From Acrocarpospora phusangensis (GTDB lineage: Bacteria > Actinomycetota > Actinomycetes > Streptosporangiales > Streptosporangiaceae), in the NCBI RefSeq assembly GCF_016862995.1, contig NZ_BOOA01000003.1, positions 157,166 through 221,165 of the forward strand: DNA of 64,000 nucleotides. The letters run 5' to 3'. The notes beneath the pieces were generated by a model, which searched no databases, was not told the origin of the DNA, and saw only the letters and a list, made by a program, of their open reading frames with translations. Below, one piece after another: positions 17,265-29,468 of the stretch. The translations under genes and the position numbers were made by a program. Every line of letters begins with the position of its first letter. Within the stretch, counting starts at the first letter, position 1.

Positions 17265-17295
17265 GGTGAGGCCGCCGCAACCCGGCGGCCTCACC
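17265..17295 (+). promoter_or_regulatory. Intercistronic hairpin between binding-protein and permease genes
   Basis: GGTGAGGCCGCCG (17265-17277), the loop CAACC, and the perfect complement (17283-17295) form a 13-base stem with no T-run. Such hairpins after binding-protein genes usually stabilise the upstream message or partly terminate it, giving more binding protein than permease. Here it sits between the stop at 17249 and the GTG at 17319. Confidence 0.75.
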
Positions 17296-17318
17296 CTGCC
17301 CTAAGGAATCCCACAGAA

Positions 17319-18218
17319 GTGTCATCGACCAGCATCCGCGCCGGCGCCCGACGGCGCGGGGTCCTCTGGCTGACCGTCCCGTCCCTCGTCTGGTTCGCCG
17401 TCTTCTCGGTCGGCCCGCTCGCCGCCATGTTCGTGATCGCCACCCTGCGGTGGAAGAGCCTGCTGTACGAACCGACGTACATCGGCGTCGAGAACATCAC
17501 GAAGGTCTTCGCGGACCCGACATTCCACGCGGCGATCCGCAACAGCGTGATCCAGGTCGCCGTTGCGATCCCGGTGATGATCCCGCTGGCCTTCATGCTC
17601 GGCTACCACCTCTACACCAAGCCCCGCGGCTACCGCGTCCTGTCGGTGCTCTACTTCTCGCCCGGCCTCATCTCGATCTCCACCACCGGGATGATCTTCT
17701 ACGGGGTGCTGTCCCCGAACGGCGGCGTCAACGGCCTGCTCGGCACCCTCGGCCTCGACTCCTGGGCCACCGCCTGGCTGGCCGACCCGGATACCGCGCT
17801 GGCGACCCTCATCGCCATCGACCTCTGGCGCGGCGTCGGCTGGACGGCGGTGTTGTTCGCCGCCCGCCTGGCCAGCCTGCCGGCGGAGGTGATCGAGGCG
17901 GCCCAGATCGACGGTGCGGGACGGCTGCGCACCATGTGGCAGGTCGCCTTCCCGATGGTCAAGGACTACGTGCGCACGCTGACCATGCTGCAGTTCCTCT
18001 GGACGCTGTTCACCTCGGCCGCCCTGATCCTGCTGCTCACCAAGGGTGGTCCCGGCACCTCCTCGACCACGCTGTCCTACCTCGTCTACGCCAAGGCCTT
18101 CGCCCAGCGGGACCTCGGCTACAGCCAGGTGGTCGGCGTCGTGCTGCTCCTGTTCGGCATCGCCGGGATGTTCCTCATCCGCGCGCTGCTGCGCAGCCGC
18201 GAGGAGGACACCCGATGA
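17319..18218 (+). CDS. Sugar ABC transporter permease (MalF type)
   Basis: 299 residues from a GTG start with AAGGAA upstream. Six membrane helices are predicted, and the permease-ATPase coupling loop reads [23 protein letters not shown] near residue 190, matching the EAA motif (EAA-x3-G-x9-I-x-LP type). It forms the transmembrane channel with the next permease and takes sugar from the upstream lipoprotein. No ATPase gene lies in the locus, so a shared MsiK-type ATPase elsewhere is expected. Its stop overlaps the next start (ATGA). Confidence 0.93.
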   Translation: MSSTSIRAGARRRGVLWLTVPSLVWFAVFSVGPLAAMFVIATLRWKSLLYEPTYIGVENITKVFADPTFHAAIRNSVIQVAVAIPVMIPLAFMLGYHLYTKPRGYRVLSVLYFSPGLISISTTGMIFYGVLSPNGGVNGLLGTLGLDSWATAWLADPDTALATLIAIDLWRGVGWTAVLFAARLASLPAEVIEAAQIDGAGRLRTMWQVAFPMVKDYVRTLTMLQFLWTLFTSAALILLLTKGGPGTSSTTLSYLVYAKAFAQRDLGYSQVVGVVLLLFGIAGMFLIRALLRSREEDTR

Positions 18219-19042
18219 AGGCTCCGCGCCGCACCGGCCTCCTCGCGACGCTCCTCTCCTGGGGGTACGCGCTGCTGCTGGCGGCCCCGCTGTACTACCT
18301 CGCGGTCAGCGCCCTCAAGTCCAACATCGAGATCTTCACGCGGCCGTTCGCGCTGCCGGCGACGTGGCTGTGGGAGAACTTCGGCACCGCCTGGCTGACC
18401 GCCGACCTCGGGGGAGCGCTGCTCAACTCCGTGCTGGTCTCGGTCGTCGCCATCGTGCTGACGCTGGGGCTGGCCATTCCGGCGGCGTACGCGCTGGCCC
18501 GGCACGACAACCGGCTCGCCCGCGTGATCACGGGCACGTTCTCCGCCGGGTTCCTCATTCCGCCGTTCGCCGCGCTGATCCCCACCGTCGTGCTCGCCAT
18601 CCAGCTGGGGCTCTTCGGCACGCGCGAGTTCCAGATGCTCTTCCTGCCCGCGAGCGCGCTGCCGCTGTCCGTACTGCTGCTCACGCAGTTCATGCGGACC
18701 GTGCCGCCGGCCCTGGTGGAGTCGGCCGCCCTCGACGGCGCCGGGCACTGGCGGCTGCTGGTCAGCGTGTACGTGCCCATCGCGCGGCCCGGCGTGGCCA
18801 GCGTGACGATCCTCCAGCTGCTCACGTTCTGGAACGAATACCTGTTCTCGCTGACCATCACCGGCACCGCGCCGGACGTGCGCACGGTCCAGGTCGCTCT
18901 GCCCACACTCATCTCCGACGCGACCAACCTCGGCGTGCTCGCCGCCGGCACCGTGCTCACCGTGCTGCCGGTCTACGTCGCGTACTCGCTCATGAATCGT
19001 CGAATGCAGGAAGCACTCACCGCGGGGGCGGTCAAAGAATGA
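18215..19042 (+). CDS. Sugar ABC transporter permease (MalG type)
   Basis: 275 residues. About six membrane helices, with the EAA loop [28 protein letters not shown] near residue 170 and the MalG-typical FWNEYLFSL near 205. The start ATG overlaps the preceding permease's stop by four bases, and its own stop overlaps the beta-mannosidase start in the same way, so the three proteins are translationally coupled. It completes a heterodimeric channel for oligosaccharide uptake. Confidence 0.93.
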   Translation: MKAPRRTGLLATLLSWGYALLLAAPLYYLAVSALKSNIEIFTRPFALPATWLWENFGTAWLTADLGGALLNSVLVSVVAIVLTLGLAIPAAYALARHDNRLARVITGTFSAGFLIPPFAALIPTVVLAIQLGLFGTREFQMLFLPASALPLSVLLLTQFMRTVPPALVESAALDGAGHWRLLVSVYVPIARPGVASVTILQLLTFWNEYLFSLTITGTAPDVRTVQVALPTLISDATNLGVLAAGTVLTVLPVYVAYSLMNRRMQEALTAGAVKE

Positions 19043-21627
19043 CACAGATCACACAGGCCACCGTCTCCACCACCGCCCGGCTGGACCTGGGCGGGGAATG
19101 GGAACTGACCTGGGCGGGAGGGCCGGACGAGGTCCCCGAGACCGTCCGTACGGCGGCCGTGCCCGCGCGGGTGCCCGGCGAGGTGCACACGGCCCTCCTG
19201 GCAGCCGGGCTCATCGCCGACCCGGACGTCGGGTGGGGCGAGCTGGCGCAACGGTGGGTCGGACACTCGACATGGGTCTACCGGCGTCGCGTGCACTGGT
19301 CGCCGGTGCCCGGGACGCGTACCGACCTGGTGGCCGACGGACTGGACACGATCGCCGACGTCTACGTCAACGGGCGGCTGGTCGGGGCGGGGCGTGACCA
19401 GCACCTCGCGTACCGGTGGCCGGTGGACGATGCCCTGGTGCCGGGGGAGAACCTGGTCGAGGTGCGGTTCGCCTCGGCCTGGGAGGCCGCCCGCGAGCAC
19501 GAGCACGCGCACGGCCCGCTGCCGAGCCCGTACGACGAGCCCTACGCGCACGTGCGCAAGGCGGCGGCCAACTTCGGCTGGGACTGGGGACCGCACTACG
19601 TCACCGCCGGCATCTGGCGGGACATCCGCCTGGAGACGTACACCGCCCGGATCGACCACGTCCGGCCGCTCGTCCGGCTCGACCCCGGTCACACCGTCGC
19701 CCACGTGAGCGCGCACGTGCGGGTGGACGCGCCCGAGGGCGCGCGGGTGCTCGTCGAACTGACCGACCCGGCCGGTCGGCGGGCCGGGTCGGCCTCCGGC
19801 ACGGTCACCGGTGACGAGGTCACCGTCGTCCTGCGCGTGGACGCCCCGGCGCTCTGGTGGCCGGTCGGCTTCGGCGGGCAGCCGCTGTACGGCCTGCACG
19901 TGGAGCTGGAGCACCTGGGTGTGGTGGTGGACACCGCCGCCGTACGGGTGGGCCTGCGCAGCGTCGCGGTCGAAGAGCCCCCGGACGAGGTGGGCACCCG
20001 CTGGACGCTCGTCGTCAACGGCCGGCCCGTACGGGTGCGCGGGTACAACTGGATCCCCGACGACACCTTCGCCAGCCGCGTCACCCCGGAGCGAGTGGCG
20101 GAGCGGATCGACCAGGCCGTCGCCGGGAACGCCAACCTGCTCCGCGTCTGGGGCGGCGGGCACTTCGCGACGGAGGAGTTCCTGGACGCCTGCGACGAAC
20201 GCGGTGTCCTGGTCTGGCATGACTTCCTCTTCGCCTGCGCCGCCTACTGCGAGGACGAGGAGATGGTCGCGCTGGTGACCGCCGAGGCGGAGCAGGCCGT
20301 GGCGCGCATGTCGTCCCACCCGAGCCTGGTGCTCTGGTGCGGCGGCAACGAGACCGTCCTCGGCTGGCACTACTGGGGGTGGGCCGACCAGATGGGGGTG
20401 CGCGGCTGGGGCGCGCGCTACTACCTGGACGTGCTGCCCGCCGTCCTGGCCCGCCTCGATCCGACCCGGCCGTACGTGCCGAACTCGCCCTGGTCGGGCG
20501 CGATCGACCGCGACCCGGCGGCCGACACGCACGGCCTGAGCCACCTGTGGGACGCCTGGAACGAGCGCGACTACGCCCACTACCGCTATCACGACCCGGC
20601 GTTCGTCGCGGAGATGGGCTGGTGCGGCCCGCCCGCGTGGACCACGCTCGGGCGGGTCGTGGACGGCGAGACGCCCGGCCCCGACTCGCCGCTGACCCGC
20701 CACCACCTGCGGGCGATCGACGGCATGCACAAGCTGACCCGCGGTCTCCAGCCGCACGTGCCCACTCCGCGCGGCGACGCCGACTGGCACTTCGCCACCC
20801 AGGTGGTGCAGGCCCGCGCCGTCGCGGCCGGCGTGGAGTGGCTGCGCTCCCGCGAGCGCTGCGCCGGGGTCGTGGTCTGGCAGCTCAACGACTGCTGGCC
20901 GGTGATCAGCTGGTCGGCCGTGGACAGCGCGGGCGTCGAGAAGCCCTTGTGGCACGCGCTGCGCCGCTCGTTCGCCCCCCGCCTGGCCACGGTCCAGCCC
21001 GTACGGCCGGGCCCGACCCACGACCCGACCGGCGACGCGGGCCTGGAACTCGTGCTCGTGAACGACTCCGCCACCGCCTGGCAGCCCGACGTCCTCATCC
21101 GCCGCGTCGGGCTGGACGGCCGGGAACACGCCCGGACGCGGGTACGGCCCGCCTGCCCCGCCGGCGGCCTCGTCCGCCTGCCCCTGGACCCCTCGATCGC
21201 CCAGCCCGCCGACCCCGCGGCCGAGATGCTCGTCATCGACGCCGGGGCAGCGCGGACCACCTGGACCTACCGCCCCGAGCGGGAGCTGACCGCTCCGCGT
21301 CCCGAGCGGGCCGTCGGCGTCACCGTCGCCGACGGCGAGCTGCACGTCACGGTCACCGCCGTGACCATCCTGCGCGACGTGTGCGTGGCCGCCGACCGGC
21401 TCGCCGCGCCACTCGGCCTGGAACCGCCCGCGCTGGCCGTGGACGACGCCCTCGTCACACTCCTGCCGGGCGAGAGCCACGTTTTCCGCATCACCCGCCG
21501 AGACGGCCACGCGATCCCCCCGGACGGCGCCGCCGCGCTCCCGACCCCCCTGCTCGACCTGGCGGTCCGGTCCTTCGGCGAGGTCACCGGCCCAAATGGG
21601 AATTCGCTCTGCAAAGGAACCCCATGA
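19039..21627 (+). CDS. GH2 beta-mannosidase
   Basis: 862 residues, the usual length for GH2 beta-mannosidases. The N-terminal jelly-roll includes [13 protein letters not shown] and [21 protein letters not shown], a typical mannosidase opening. The catalytic TIM barrel has [19 protein letters not shown], the acid/base Glu438 in WCGGNET, and the likely nucleophile Glu525 in VAEMGWCG. There is no signal peptide, so it hydrolyses beta-mannosides in the cytoplasm after uptake by the upstream importer. It overlaps both neighbours by 4 bases. Confidence 0.9.
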   Translation: MTQITQATVSTTARLDLGGEWELTWAGGPDEVPETVRTAAVPARVPGEVHTALLAAGLIADPDVGWGELAQRWVGHSTWVYRRRVHWSPVPGTRTDLVADGLDTIADVYVNGRLVGAGRDQHLAYRWPVDDALVPGENLVEVRFASAWEAAREHEHAHGPLPSPYDEPYAHVRKAAANFGWDWGPHYVTAGIWRDIRLETYTARIDHVRPLVRLDPGHTVAHVSAHVRVDAPEGARVLVELTDPAGRRAGSASGTVTGDEVTVVLRVDAPALWWPVGFGGQPLYGLHVELEHLGVVVDTAAVRVGLRSVAVEEPPDEVGTRWTLVVNGRPVRVRGYNWIPDDTFASRVTPERVAERIDQAVAGNANLLRVWGGGHFATEEFLDACDERGVLVWHDFLFACAAYCEDEEMVALVTAEAEQAVARMSSHPSLVLWCGGNETVLGWHYWGWADQMGVRGWGARYYLDVLPAVLARLDPTRPYVPNSPWSGAIDRDPAADTHGLSHLWDAWNERDYAHYRYHDPAFVAEMGWCGPPAWTTLGRVVDGETPGPDSPLTRHHLRAIDGMHKLTRGLQPHVPTPRGDADWHFATQVVQARAVAAGVEWLRSRERCAGVVVWQLNDCWPVISWSAVDSAGVEKPLWHALRRSFAPRLATVQPVRPGPTHDPTGDAGLELVLVNDSATAWQPDVLIRRVGLDGREHARTRVRPACPAGGLVRLPLDPSIAQPADPAAEMLVIDAGAARTTWTYRPERELTAPRPERAVGVTVADGELHVTVTAVTILRDVCVAADRLAAPLGLEPPALAVDDALVTLLPGESHVFRITRRDGHAIPPDGAAALPTPLLDLAVRSFGEVTGPNGNSLCKGTP

Positions 21628-24600
21628 AACACCGAAGGACCCTCATCGGCGCGATCCTCAGCGCCGTCATGGTCATCGCGGCAGCCGCGCCGCCGACGGC
21701 GCACGCGGCCCAGGCCGGCCGCCGGCTCCACGTGGCCACCACCGGAAACGACGCCGGCGCCGGTACGGCGGCGCAGCCGTACCGGACGATCGGCAAGGCG
21801 GCGCAGGAGGCGCAGCCCGGCGACACGGTGGTCGTACACGCCGGGTTGTACCGCGAGACGGTCAGGCCGGCGCGCGGCGGCGCCGGCGAGGACACCCGGA
21901 TCACCTACACCGACGCGGGCGACGGCGAGGTGGTCGTCAAGGGCTCGGAGGAGATCAACACCTGGGCGCCGCACAGCGGCGACGTGTGGAAGGTCACGCT
22001 GCCGGCCAGCTACTTCGGCGACTACAACCCGTACGCCACACGCCAGCCCCAGGGCGGCGAAGGCGGCTTCTTCCCGGGCTACACCGCCGGTGACGTCTAC
22101 CTGAACGAGCAGGCGTACTACGAGAAGGCGTCGCTGGCCAGCGTGGAGAGCTCGGCCGGCACCTGGTTCTCCGAGGTGGCCGGCGGCACCACCACCATCT
22201 ACGCCAACTTCGACGGCGCCGACCCGAACGCCAAGCTGGCGGAGATCAACGTGCGCCGGCAGGTGTTCGCGCCGGACGTGTGGGGCCTGGGCTACATCAC
22301 CGTCCACGGGTTCACCGTCAAGCACGCGGCCGGCACCTACTCCGACTTCCCGAGCAGTCCCTCCCGGCGGCAGGCGGGCGCGATCAGCGTCAACGGCGGC
22401 CTGAAGTGGATCATCGAGAACAACATCGTCGTCAACGCCCGCACGATCGCCATCGACATCGGCCTCGGCTGTGACGAGTGGGCGGGCAACCGGCCCGGCC
22501 AGACCCGTACGAACTTCCGCGACACCGACGAGTACGGCTCGCACATCGTGCGCAACAACTACATCGCCAAGTCCGGCCAGTCCGGCATCGCCGGCGTCTT
22601 CTCCTGGAACTCCGAGATTCTGTACAACCTCATCGAGGACACCAACTACCGCGGCGAGTTCAGCGGCGCGGAGACGGCCCCGATCAAGGTTCACTACATG
22701 AACGAGGGGCTCATCAAGGGCAACTACCTCAAGAACTCCAAGGGCGGCAACTCCGCCGGCATCTGGACGGACTGGGGGAACCAGAACGTCCGCGTGACCG
22801 GCAACATCGTCATGAACAGCCCGTGGGGCTACTACGCGGAGGCCGTCCACGGGCCCATCCTCGTGGACAACAACGTCTTCATCGGCAACGCGGACATCCG
22901 CATGCTGGACGCCACCGGCGTCGTGTACGCCAACAATCTGTTCCTCGACAACGGCCGCTTCGCGGTGGACGGCGGCGGCCGGGACGCGTACTACTTCCAG
23001 CCGGGCACGATGAACGAGACCACCGCGCCCACCTCGAACCAGAAGTTCTTCTGGTACAACAACGTCGTCCAGGGCTCGACCCTGCCCAACGACGCGGCCA
23101 GCAAGGTCCACGTCAAGGAGGGCAACGCCACCGGCGTCCTGTCCGGCGCGCGGGTCACGGCGAGCAACCGCGAGATGAAGCTCGACTTCACCCTCGACGC
23201 CTCCGGCATCACCGGGCTCACCCCCGTGACGCGGGCCCGGGTCGGGACCATCCCGCTGGCCGGCGAGAGCATCGCCGCCGACGTCACCACCGACTTCTTC
23301 GGCAAGCCCGTCGCCGCCCAGAACGTCATGGCGGGCCCCTTCGCCGAGGCGAAGAACGGCGCCAACTCCTTCACCCTGTGGCCCCCGGCCGGCCAGACCG
23401 TGCCGGAGCCCCCGGCCCCGCCGACCGACGTGCCGGTCAACCTGTCGCTCAACCCCGACGCGAAGGTCGTCGCCTCGTACGAGGACGGCAACCTGCTCGC
23501 GAAGAACGCGATCGACGGCAACGGCTCCTCGCGCTGGTCCAGCGACCACAGCAACGACCCCAACGCGTGGATCTACGTCGACCTCGGTGACGTGTACGAC
23601 GTGTCCAGGACCGTGCTGTCGTGGGAGGCCGCGTACGCGAAGGCGTACAAGATTCAGATCTCGGACGACGCGGAGGAGTGGACGGACGTCTACTCGACCA
23701 CGACCGGCGGTGGCGGCGTCGAAACCGTGACGATCAGGAAGAACACCCGCTACGTCCGCATGCAGGGCGTCCTCCCGCAGACGCAGTACGGCTACTCGCT
23801 GTACGAGTTCGAGATCTACGGCACGCCCGTCCAGCCGGAGGTGCCGGTCAACATCGCGTTGAACCGGCCGCCGTCGGCGTACACGGCGTCGTCGCAGTCC
23901 AACGACGGCAGCGGGGAGACCAACAGCCAGCCGCAGAACGACCGCTCGGCGTTCCGCGCGTTCGACGGCAACACCGCCACGCGCTGGGGCTCCAACGGCG
24001 GGGACACCCAGTGGATCCAGGTCGACACCGGCAAGACGCACGTCATCGACAAGGTCGTGCTCAAGTGGGAGGCGGCCTACGCCAGCGCGTACAAGATCCA
24101 GACCTCGGCGGACGGCGCCCAGTGGACGGACGTGCACACGCACAGCGACTCCTCGCACACCGGCGACCACATCGACGAGATCGCCCTTGACCCGCCGGTT
24201 GAAGGACGCTTCGTCCGCGTGCAGGGCACCAAGGCGGCCACCCAGTGGGGCCTGTCCCTCTGGGAGTTCGAGGTGTACGGCAAGGAGAAGCCGGCCGACA
24301 CCGCCCCGCAGTGGCCCGCCACGGCGCAGCTCCAGCTGAGCGCGGTGACGGACACCTCGGTCACCGCCACCTGGCCGGCCGCCACCGACAACCAGGCCGT
24401 CACCGGCTACAAGGTCCACCTCGGCCAGGAGCTGAAGGCCACCCTGGGCGCCGACGCGCGCAGCCACGGCCTGACCGGGCTCGCCCCCGGGCGCACCTAC
24501 ACGGTCAAGGTGACCGCGCTCGACGCGAACGGCGCCGAGAGTCAGGGCCTGACCAGGACGTTCACCACGCCCGGCAACCCGGCCACGAAGGCGCTGTCCA

Positions 24601-27600
24601 CCAGCTACCCGCGCGCCTACGCCGACTGGGAGGAGGGCCTGCTGGCCGGCGACGGCAAACAGGGCGTCATCGTCTTCGGCAACCCGCGTGACGAGACGGT
24701 CGTCTTCAACGACCGCGACTTCTTCATGGCCCGGACGGAGTCCCGCCCGCACCGGACGTTCAACACGGTCACCCAGGAGAACATCAAGAAGATCAGGGAC
24801 CTGCTGATCGCGGGCGAGTACCAGGAGGCCAACCAGCTCGCGGCCGACGTGCAGGGCTACCAGGGCGGCGGCGAGGGCAGCAAGCACCCCGGCTTCAAGA
24901 TGACCCTCCAGCTGCCGGCCGCCGGCGAGGTCACCAACTACGTCCGCGCCACCGACTACGCGGCGGGCGTCGTCTCGGTGAACTGGACCGACGACAAGGG
25001 CGACTGGAAGCGCGACGCTTTCGTGTCGCAGACCGACGGCGTCACCGTCCAGCACCTCCCGGCCCCGGCCGGGCAGCGGCTCGACGTCAAGCTCGGCCTC
25101 TCCATCGACCCCGGAATGAACCTGCTCAACAAGGGCATGACGGCCGTCAACGCCTCGACCACCGACTTCCTCAACCTGCGGGTGAAATATCCCAACGGCA
25201 GCTACAACGCCGGGTACGAGGGCGTCACGCGGATCGTCACCGACGGCGTCAAGACCATGTCCGGCACCGACGTGCAGGTCACCGGCGCGACGTACGTGAC
25301 CCTGCTGTCGCTGACCCAGCGCTACGACGGCACCTACGAAGGCGGCGTGCCGGCCGAGCAGGACTGGGACAAGCAGCTCCTGCAGGCCAGGCTGGCGGCG
25401 CTCACCGGCGACTACCCGACGCTGCTCGCCCGCCACACCGCCAGGCACAGCGAGATGTTCACCCGCGTCTCCGTCGACTTCGGCGCGAGCCCGGAGGACC
25501 GCTCGAAGTCCAACGAGGAACTGCTCGCGGCGCAGAAGACCGCGACGGCGCCCAACCTGGCGCTGTTCGAGCGCATGTTCAACTCCGGCCGCTACCACCT
25601 GATCGGTTCGAGCAGCGAGACGGCCCCGCCCGACCTGCTCGGCAACTGGACCGGTGACAGCAACGTCGGCTGGGACGGCTACTACCACCTGGACGCCAAC
25701 CTCAACCTGCAGATCTCCGGCGGCACCCTCGGCAACCTGCCCGAGGTGATGCGGGGGTACTGGTGGATCAACAAGCAGTGGCAGCAGGACTTCCGTACCA
25801 ACGCGCGGAAGCTGCTCGGCACCAGGGGCATGCTGACGGGCGGCAACACGCCCAACGGCGAAGGCCTGATCTCCAACATCAACTTCGACTATCCGTACCA
25901 GTACGTCACGGGCGGCGAGTCGTGGCTGCTCTACCCGTTCTGGGAGTACTACCAGGTCACCGGTGACAGGACGTTCCTGGAGCAGCAGTACTACCCGCTG
26001 ATCAGGGACATGGGCGACTTCTACGAGGACTTCCTCGTCCAGAAGGACGCCAACGGCAAGTACATTTTCGCCGGGTCCATCTCCCCGGAGAACCGGCCCG
26101 CCGGCGGCGTGCCGCTCTCCGTCAACTCGGTGTACGACATCTCCGGCGCCAGGTTCGCGCTGTCCACCCTGATCGAGACCAGCAGGACGCTCGGCAGGGA
26201 CCAGGACAAGCTCGCGCTCTGGCAGGAGAAGCTGGACAACCTGCCGCCGTACCTGGTCAACGACGACGGCGCGCTGGCCGAGTGGGCCTGGCCCGACCTG
26301 GCGAACAAGAACGCCTACCAGCACCGGCACTCCAGCGGCCTGATGCCCGTCTGGCCCTACCGCGAGGTCACCCCCGAGAAGAACAAGACCCTGTACGACG
26401 CGGCCAAGGTGTTCCTGCAGAAGAAGGACGGCGGCAACTACGAGAACGCTGGCCACGGCCTGCTGCACGGAGCGCTGATCGCCGCCAACCTGAACAACGC
26501 CGAATCCGTCAACGCCAAGCTGATGCGGTTCGCGAAGGACGACTACTACTACAGCGGCCTGTCCACCTCGCACTACAACAACCACGGCGTGTTCGCCACG
26601 GACGTCGTCAACTCCGTGCCGACGATCATGATGGAGATGCTGGCCACGAGCGACCCCGGCACGCTGGAGCTGCTTCCCGCGCTGCCGAAGGGCCTGAAGC
26701 AGGGCTCCATCTCCGGCATGCTGGGCAAGAGCCGGTTCACCATCGACGACCTCGACTGGAACACCGACACCCGCAAGGTGAAGGTGACCCTGACGTCGGA
26801 CATCGACCAGAACCTCACCCTGATCCAGCGCGCCGGCATCGAAGAGATCACCAGCGGCGACCTCCAGATCCAGAACTCGCCGCTCGGCTCCATCGCCCGC
26901 GTCCTCCCGCTGAAGAAGGACCAGAAGGTCACGGTCGAGCTGACGCTGAAGGACACCACCCGGGTCAACCTGGCCCTGGGCAAGACCGCCGGCGCCTCCT
27001 CGCAGTCCAACGCCGACCAGACCGCCGCCAAGGCGTTCGACGGCGACCCGGCCAGCCGCTGGAGCGCCGGCGAGAACGCCGACAACTGGCTCCAGGTGGA
27101 CCTGGGCGGCATCTACGCCCTCAACGAGATCGACCTGCAGTGGGAGGCGTCCTACGCGAAACGCTACAAACTGCAGGTGTCCATGGACGGCACCAGCTGG
27201 AAGGACATCCACACCCAGTCCGCCTCCCGCGGCGGCACCGAGAAGATTCCCGTCAACGCGCTCGGCCGCCACGTGCGCATGCAGGGCATCGAAAAGTCCG
27301 GCCCGTGGGGCTATTCCCTCTACGAGATGGAGGTGTACGGCCAGGCCGCGCCGAACATCGCCCTCGGCAAGACGGCCACCGCGTCCTCCGCGTCCAACGC
27401 CCAGCAGACGGCCGTCGCCGCCTTCGACGGCGACGGCACGACCCGCTGGAGCGCCAGCCAGGCGGCGGACAACTGGCTCCAGGTCGACCTGGGTGACACC
27501 TACACCGTCTACCAGGTCGCCATCGACTGGGAGGATTCATACGCGAAGGGGTACAAGCTCCAGACCTCACCCGACGGGCAGACGTGGACCGACAAGTTCA

Positions 27601-28268
27601 CCGAAACCGCCGGGAACGGAGGAACGGACCTCATCGACCTCGGCACCGACACGCGCTACATCCGCATGCAGGGCACCGAGCGGTCCGGCCAGTGGGGCTA
27701 CTCGATCTACGAAATGCGGGTGTACGGCGCGCTCCCTGACACGGCGACGACCATCCTCATCTCCGGCGTCACGGAGGGCACGGAATACGGCGACAGCCAG
27801 GACCTGACCATCGCCTGGGAGGTCGCGGGCACCGGCATCAAGACCGTGACCGGGACGCTGGACGGCCAGCCGTTCACGTCGGGGACCGTTCAGCCGTTGC
27901 ACCGGCTGGCGTTGGGCGAGCACACGCTGACGGTCGCCATCGAGACCCAGTCGGGTGGCACGTACGAGCAGTCGGTGACGTTCGCGACGGTCACCTCGAC
28001 CGACGAGATCTCGGCACTGATCGAGCGGTTCCAGGCGTCGAGTCAGTTGTCGCCGACGGGGGCCGCGAAGCTTCAGGACAAGATCTCCAAGGTGATGGTG
28101 TCGGAGGACAAGGAACGCGAACGCGACAAGAAGAAGATCGTCAAGAAGCTTGACCGCTTCATCGAGGCGGTCAACGACCCGAAGATCGTCTCAGACTCGG
28201 CAGCGAAGGCGACGTTCATCCGCGACGCCAACGCCCTGATCGTCGCCAACGGCGGCCAGCCGATCTGA
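21624..28268 (+). CDS. Giant secreted multidomain glycoside hydrolase (beta-helix, CBM32-type modules, GH95-like)
   Basis: 2,214 residues. A signal peptide (1-29, ending AHAA) leads into a DUF1565/right-handed parallel beta-helix domain (about 35-575, many NN-V and N-I turns). Then come two F5/8 C (CBM32-like) modules (about 604-735 and 743-888), an FN3 domain (891-983), a GH95-like catalytic region (about 987-1780), two more F5/8 C modules (1782-1908, 1910-2036), an Ig-like domain and a charged helical FIMAH-like tail (about 2130-2214). GH95 enzymes are alpha-L-fucosidases or alpha-L-galactosidases. The beta-helix could be a second catalytic unit, since GH141 and some lyases have this fold. 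Several GH95 sequence blocks are divergent, so the substrate is uncertain. Confidence 0.88.
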   Translation: MKHRRTLIGAILSAVMVIAAAAPPTAHAAQAGRRLHVATTGNDAGAGTAAQPYRTIGKAAQEAQPGDTVVVHAGLYRETVRPARGGAGEDTRITYTDAGDGEVVVKGSEEINTWAPHSGDVWKVTLPASYFGDYNPYATRQPQGGEGGFFPGYTAGDVYLNEQAYYEKASLASVESSAGTWFSEVAGGTTTIYANFDGADPNAKLAEINVRRQVFAPDVWGLGYITVHGFTVKHAAGTYSDFPSSPSRRQAGAISVNGGLKWIIENNIVVNARTIAIDIGLGCDEWAGNRPGQTRTNFRDTDEYGSHIVRNNYIAKSGQSGIAGVFSWNSEILYNLIEDTNYRGEFSGAETAPIKVHYMNEGLIKGNYLKNSKGGNSAGIWTDWGNQNVRVTGNIVMNSPWGYYAEAVHGPILVDNNVFIGNADIRMLDATGVVYANNLFLDNGRFAVDGGGRDAYYFQPGTMNETTAPTSNQKFFWYNNVVQGSTLPNDAASKVHVKEGNATGVLSGARVTASNREMKLDFTLDASGITGLTPVTRARVGTIPLAGESIAADVTTDFFGKPVAAQNVMAGPFAEAKNGANSFTLWPPAGQTVPEPPAPPTDVPVNLSLNPDAKVVASYEDGNLLAKNAIDGNGSSRWSSDHSNDPNAWIYVDLGDVYDVSRTVLSWEAAYAKAYKIQISDDAEEWTDVYSTTTGGGGVETVTIRKNTRYVRMQGVLPQTQYGYSLYEFEIYGTPVQPEVPVNIALNRPPSAYTASSQSNDGSGETNSQPQNDRSAFRAFDGNTATRWGSNGGDTQWIQVDTGKTHVIDKVVLKWEAAYASAYKIQTSADGAQWTDVHTHSDSSHTGDHIDEIALDPPVEGRFVRVQGTKAATQWGLSLWEFEVYGKEKPADTAPQWPATAQLQLSAVTDTSVTATWPAATDNQAVTGYKVHLGQELKATLGADARSHGLTGLAPGRTYTVKVTALDANGAESQGLTRTFTTPGNPATKALSTSYPRAYADWEEGLLAGDGKQGVIVFGNPRDETVVFNDRDFFMARTESRPHRTFNTVTQENIKKIRDLLIAGEYQEANQLAADVQGYQGGGEGSKHPGFKMTLQLPAAGEVTNYVRATDYAAGVVSVNWTDDKGDWKRDAFVSQTDGVTVQHLPAPAGQRLDVKLGLSIDPGMNLLNKGMTAVNASTTDFLNLRVKYPNGSYNAGYEGVTRIVTDGVKTMSGTDVQVTGATYVTLLSLTQRYDGTYEGGVPAEQDWDKQLLQARLAALTGDYPTLLARHTARHSEMFTRVSVDFGASPEDRSKSNEELLAAQKTATAPNLALFERMFNSGRYHLIGSSSETAPPDLLGNWTGDSNVGWDGYYHLDANLNLQISGGTLGNLPEVMRGYWWINKQWQQDFRTNARKLLGTRGMLTGGNTPNGEGLISNINFDYPYQYVTGGESWLLYPFWEYYQVTGDRTFLEQQYYPLIRDMGDFYEDFLVQKDANGKYIFAGSISPENRPAGGVPLSVNSVYDISGARFALSTLIETSRTLGRDQDKLALWQEKLDNLPPYLVNDDGALAEWAWPDLANKNAYQHRHSSGLMPVWPYREVTPEKNKTLYDAAKVFLQKKDGGNYENAGHGLLHGALIAANLNNAESVNAKLMRFAKDDYYYSGLSTSHYNNHGVFATDVVNSVPTIMMEMLATSDPGTLELLPALPKGLKQGSISGMLGKSRFTIDDLDWNTDTRKVKVTLTSDIDQNLTLIQRAGIEEITSGDLQIQNSPLGSIARVLPLKKDQKVTVELTLKDTTRVNLALGKTAGASSQSNADQTAAKAFDGDPASRWSAGENADNWLQVDLGGIYALNEIDLQWEASYAKRYKLQVSMDGTSWKDIHTQSASRGGTEKIPVNALGRHVRMQGIEKSGPWGYSLYEMEVYGQAAPNIALGKTATASSASNAQQTAVAAFDGDGTTRWSASQAADNWLQVDLGDTYTVYQVAIDWEDSYAKGYKLQTSPDGQTWTDKFTETAGNGGTDLIDLGTDTRYIRMQGTERSGQWGYSIYEMRVYGALPDTATTILISGVTEGTEYGDSQDLTIAWEVAGTGIKTVTGTLDGQPFTSGTVQPLHRLALGEHTLTVAIETQSGGTYEQSVTFATVTSTDEISALIERFQASSQLSPTGAAKLQDKISKVMVSEDKERERDKKKIVKKLDRFIEAVNDPKIVSDSAAKATFIRDANALIVANGGQPI

Positions 28269-28280
28269 CCTGTCCGGAGC

Positions 28281-28304
28281 GCCCCGCACGGTCTCGTGCG
28301 GGGC
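28281..28304 (+). terminator. Terminator of the mannosidase/GH95 operon
   Basis: A perfect 10-base GC-rich stem, GCCCCGCACG with CGTGCGGGGC and the loop GTCT, begins 12 bases after the stop codon and is followed by ACTCTT. This is a standard actinomycete hairpin terminator. Confidence 0.85.
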
Positions 28305-28395
28305 ACTCTTCGACGGCGGCGGCATGGATCTGGCACGGGACGGCGGTCCGTCTGCATCGTCTGCTTTAGGTCCTTGCAGAATGAGCCGGGTCGCT

Positions 28396-28458
28396 CTTGG
28401 CGCCGGTACGGCGAGAAGCGTCACCTGCGTTAATGCCGCCGGATAACGGCGAGAAGCC
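28396..28458 (+). repeat. Dispersed 63-base intergenic repeat, copy B
   Basis: It matches the reverse complement of 12864-12926 at 58 of 63 positions. It lies between the operon terminator and the 3' end of the phosphotransferase-like gene. The matching blocks include GGCGCCGGTACGGCGAGAAG and GCCGGATAACGGCGAGAA. Confidence 0.8.
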
Positions 28459-28477
28459 GGTGCCTTGGGTCGTTTCG

Positions 28478-29371
28478 TTAGGCGCTCGCCAGGAGCCGTG
28501 TCAGGGTGCAACGGCCAGTCCTGCACATTGTGGGATTGCTTGCCTGGTAGTACCAGACCAGGCCCATCGCCTGGATGAAGGCCCACGCCTTGCCTCGCTC
28601 CCATTCGAGGTCGTCGCACCCCAGGGCCAGGCGGAGTTCCTGCCGCGGGCCGGACTCAAGCAGGTGCCAGGCGCCGACGAGATCCAGCGCCGGATCGGCC
28701 GGTCCGAAGCCGCCGACGTCCAGGATTCCGGCCAGCCGACCGGCGGAGACGAGCACGTTGCCGGGGATGAGATCCCCGTGGGTCATCACGTCGGCGCTTT
28801 CATGGGGAAGCTCCCGGAAGCGTTGCCACATCCGGCGAAGCCGGGGAACGTCCAGGAGTCGCTCGCTGTGCTCGAAACAGGTCTCCATCCATTCGTCGTG
28901 GGCCTGGAGGTCGCCACCTCGGCCTTTGCCGCCGAAGGTGCGGCCACGAGTGTCGATCGCGCGCAGGTCACGGATGAGATCGCCCAAGTCGTGGGCGAAT
29001 GCCACCGATTCGGCCGGATCCTCGTCGGTGGCCACATCGCCGGGCAGCCACGTCTGCACCGACCACGGGAGCGGGTATCCCGCGCCGGGTTCCCCGAGCG
29101 CCACCGGTTCAGGCGTGGCGAACCTCGTGCGACCGGCCAGTTCGCGGGCCGCCTCCGCCTCGGACTCCAGCCACTGCCGCGTTGTGTCGACCTGTCCCGG
29201 CACGAGCGGAAACCGGGCGGTGAACCGGTCGCCGATGCGGAAGATGGTGTTGACCGTTCCCTGTGCGGAGATGCCTGCGATGGACAGGTTTCGCCACGCT
29301 GGGAACTGTTCGTCCACCAACGTGCGTACCGTCTGCGGCGAGACCGTCAGCTGGTCGGCGTGCATCTTCAC
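28478..29371 (-). CDS. Aminoglycoside phosphotransferase-family kinase
   Basis: 297 residues from GTG 29371, with GGAAGG upstream. The APH fold is clear: NTIFRIGDRFTARFPL in the N-lobe, the catalytic loop MTHGDLIPGNVLV, and the metal-binding LDVGGFGPADPALDL near the C-terminus. The family phosphorylates antibiotics (aminoglycosides, macrolides) or small metabolites with ATP. The many chromosomal homologues in actinomycetes mostly have unknown substrates, so resistance is not implied. It is divergent from the NUDIX gene. Confidence 0.9.
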   Translation of the reverse strand: MKMHADQLTVSPQTVRTLVDEQFPAWRNLSIAGISAQGTVNTIFRIGDRFTARFPLVPGQVDTTRQWLESEAEAARELAGRTRFATPEPVALGEPGAGYPLPWSVQTWLPGDVATDEDPAESVAFAHDLGDLIRDLRAIDTRGRTFGGKGRGGDLQAHDEWMETCFEHSERLLDVPRLRRMWQRFRELPHESADVMTHGDLIPGNVLVSAGRLAGILDVGGFGPADPALDLVGAWHLLESGPRQELRLALGCDDLEWERGKAWAFIQAMGLVWYYQASNPTMCRTGRCTLTRLLASA

Positions 29372-29433
29372 GCAGGCGAGCCTTCCGCGCCCCGGGCCTC
29401 CCGTGCAACGTGTTTTTCGCCCCAATAAACGAT

Positions 29434-29462
29434 TTCAGGCTGTAACGGCATTTCGCTACGTT
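29434..29462 (+). promoter_or_regulatory. Putative promoter of the NUDIX gene
   Basis: TTCAGG (29434-29439) and TACGTT (29457-29462) are 17 bases apart. The -10-like box ends 6 bases before the GTG at 29469, which would give a leaderless message; only a weak GGCGGGG lies between. Confidence 0.4.
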
Positions 29463-29468
29463 GGCGGG

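Noticed and set aside
18973..21510. 845-codon minus-strand frame
   Set aside because: Antisense shadow of the beta-mannosidase gene; no homology and no ribosome site.
20337..21623. In-frame upstream extension of the giant hydrolase
   Set aside because: It lies inside the mannosidase gene in another frame, gives Arg/Pro-rich nonsense sequence, and the signal peptide at 21624 marks the true start.
21267..27272. 2,001-codon open frame on the minus strand
   Set aside because: It is antisense to the giant GH95 protein, whose strong codon bias leaves the opposite strand free of stops. The peptide is repetitive and rich in Val, Gly and Arg with no domain.
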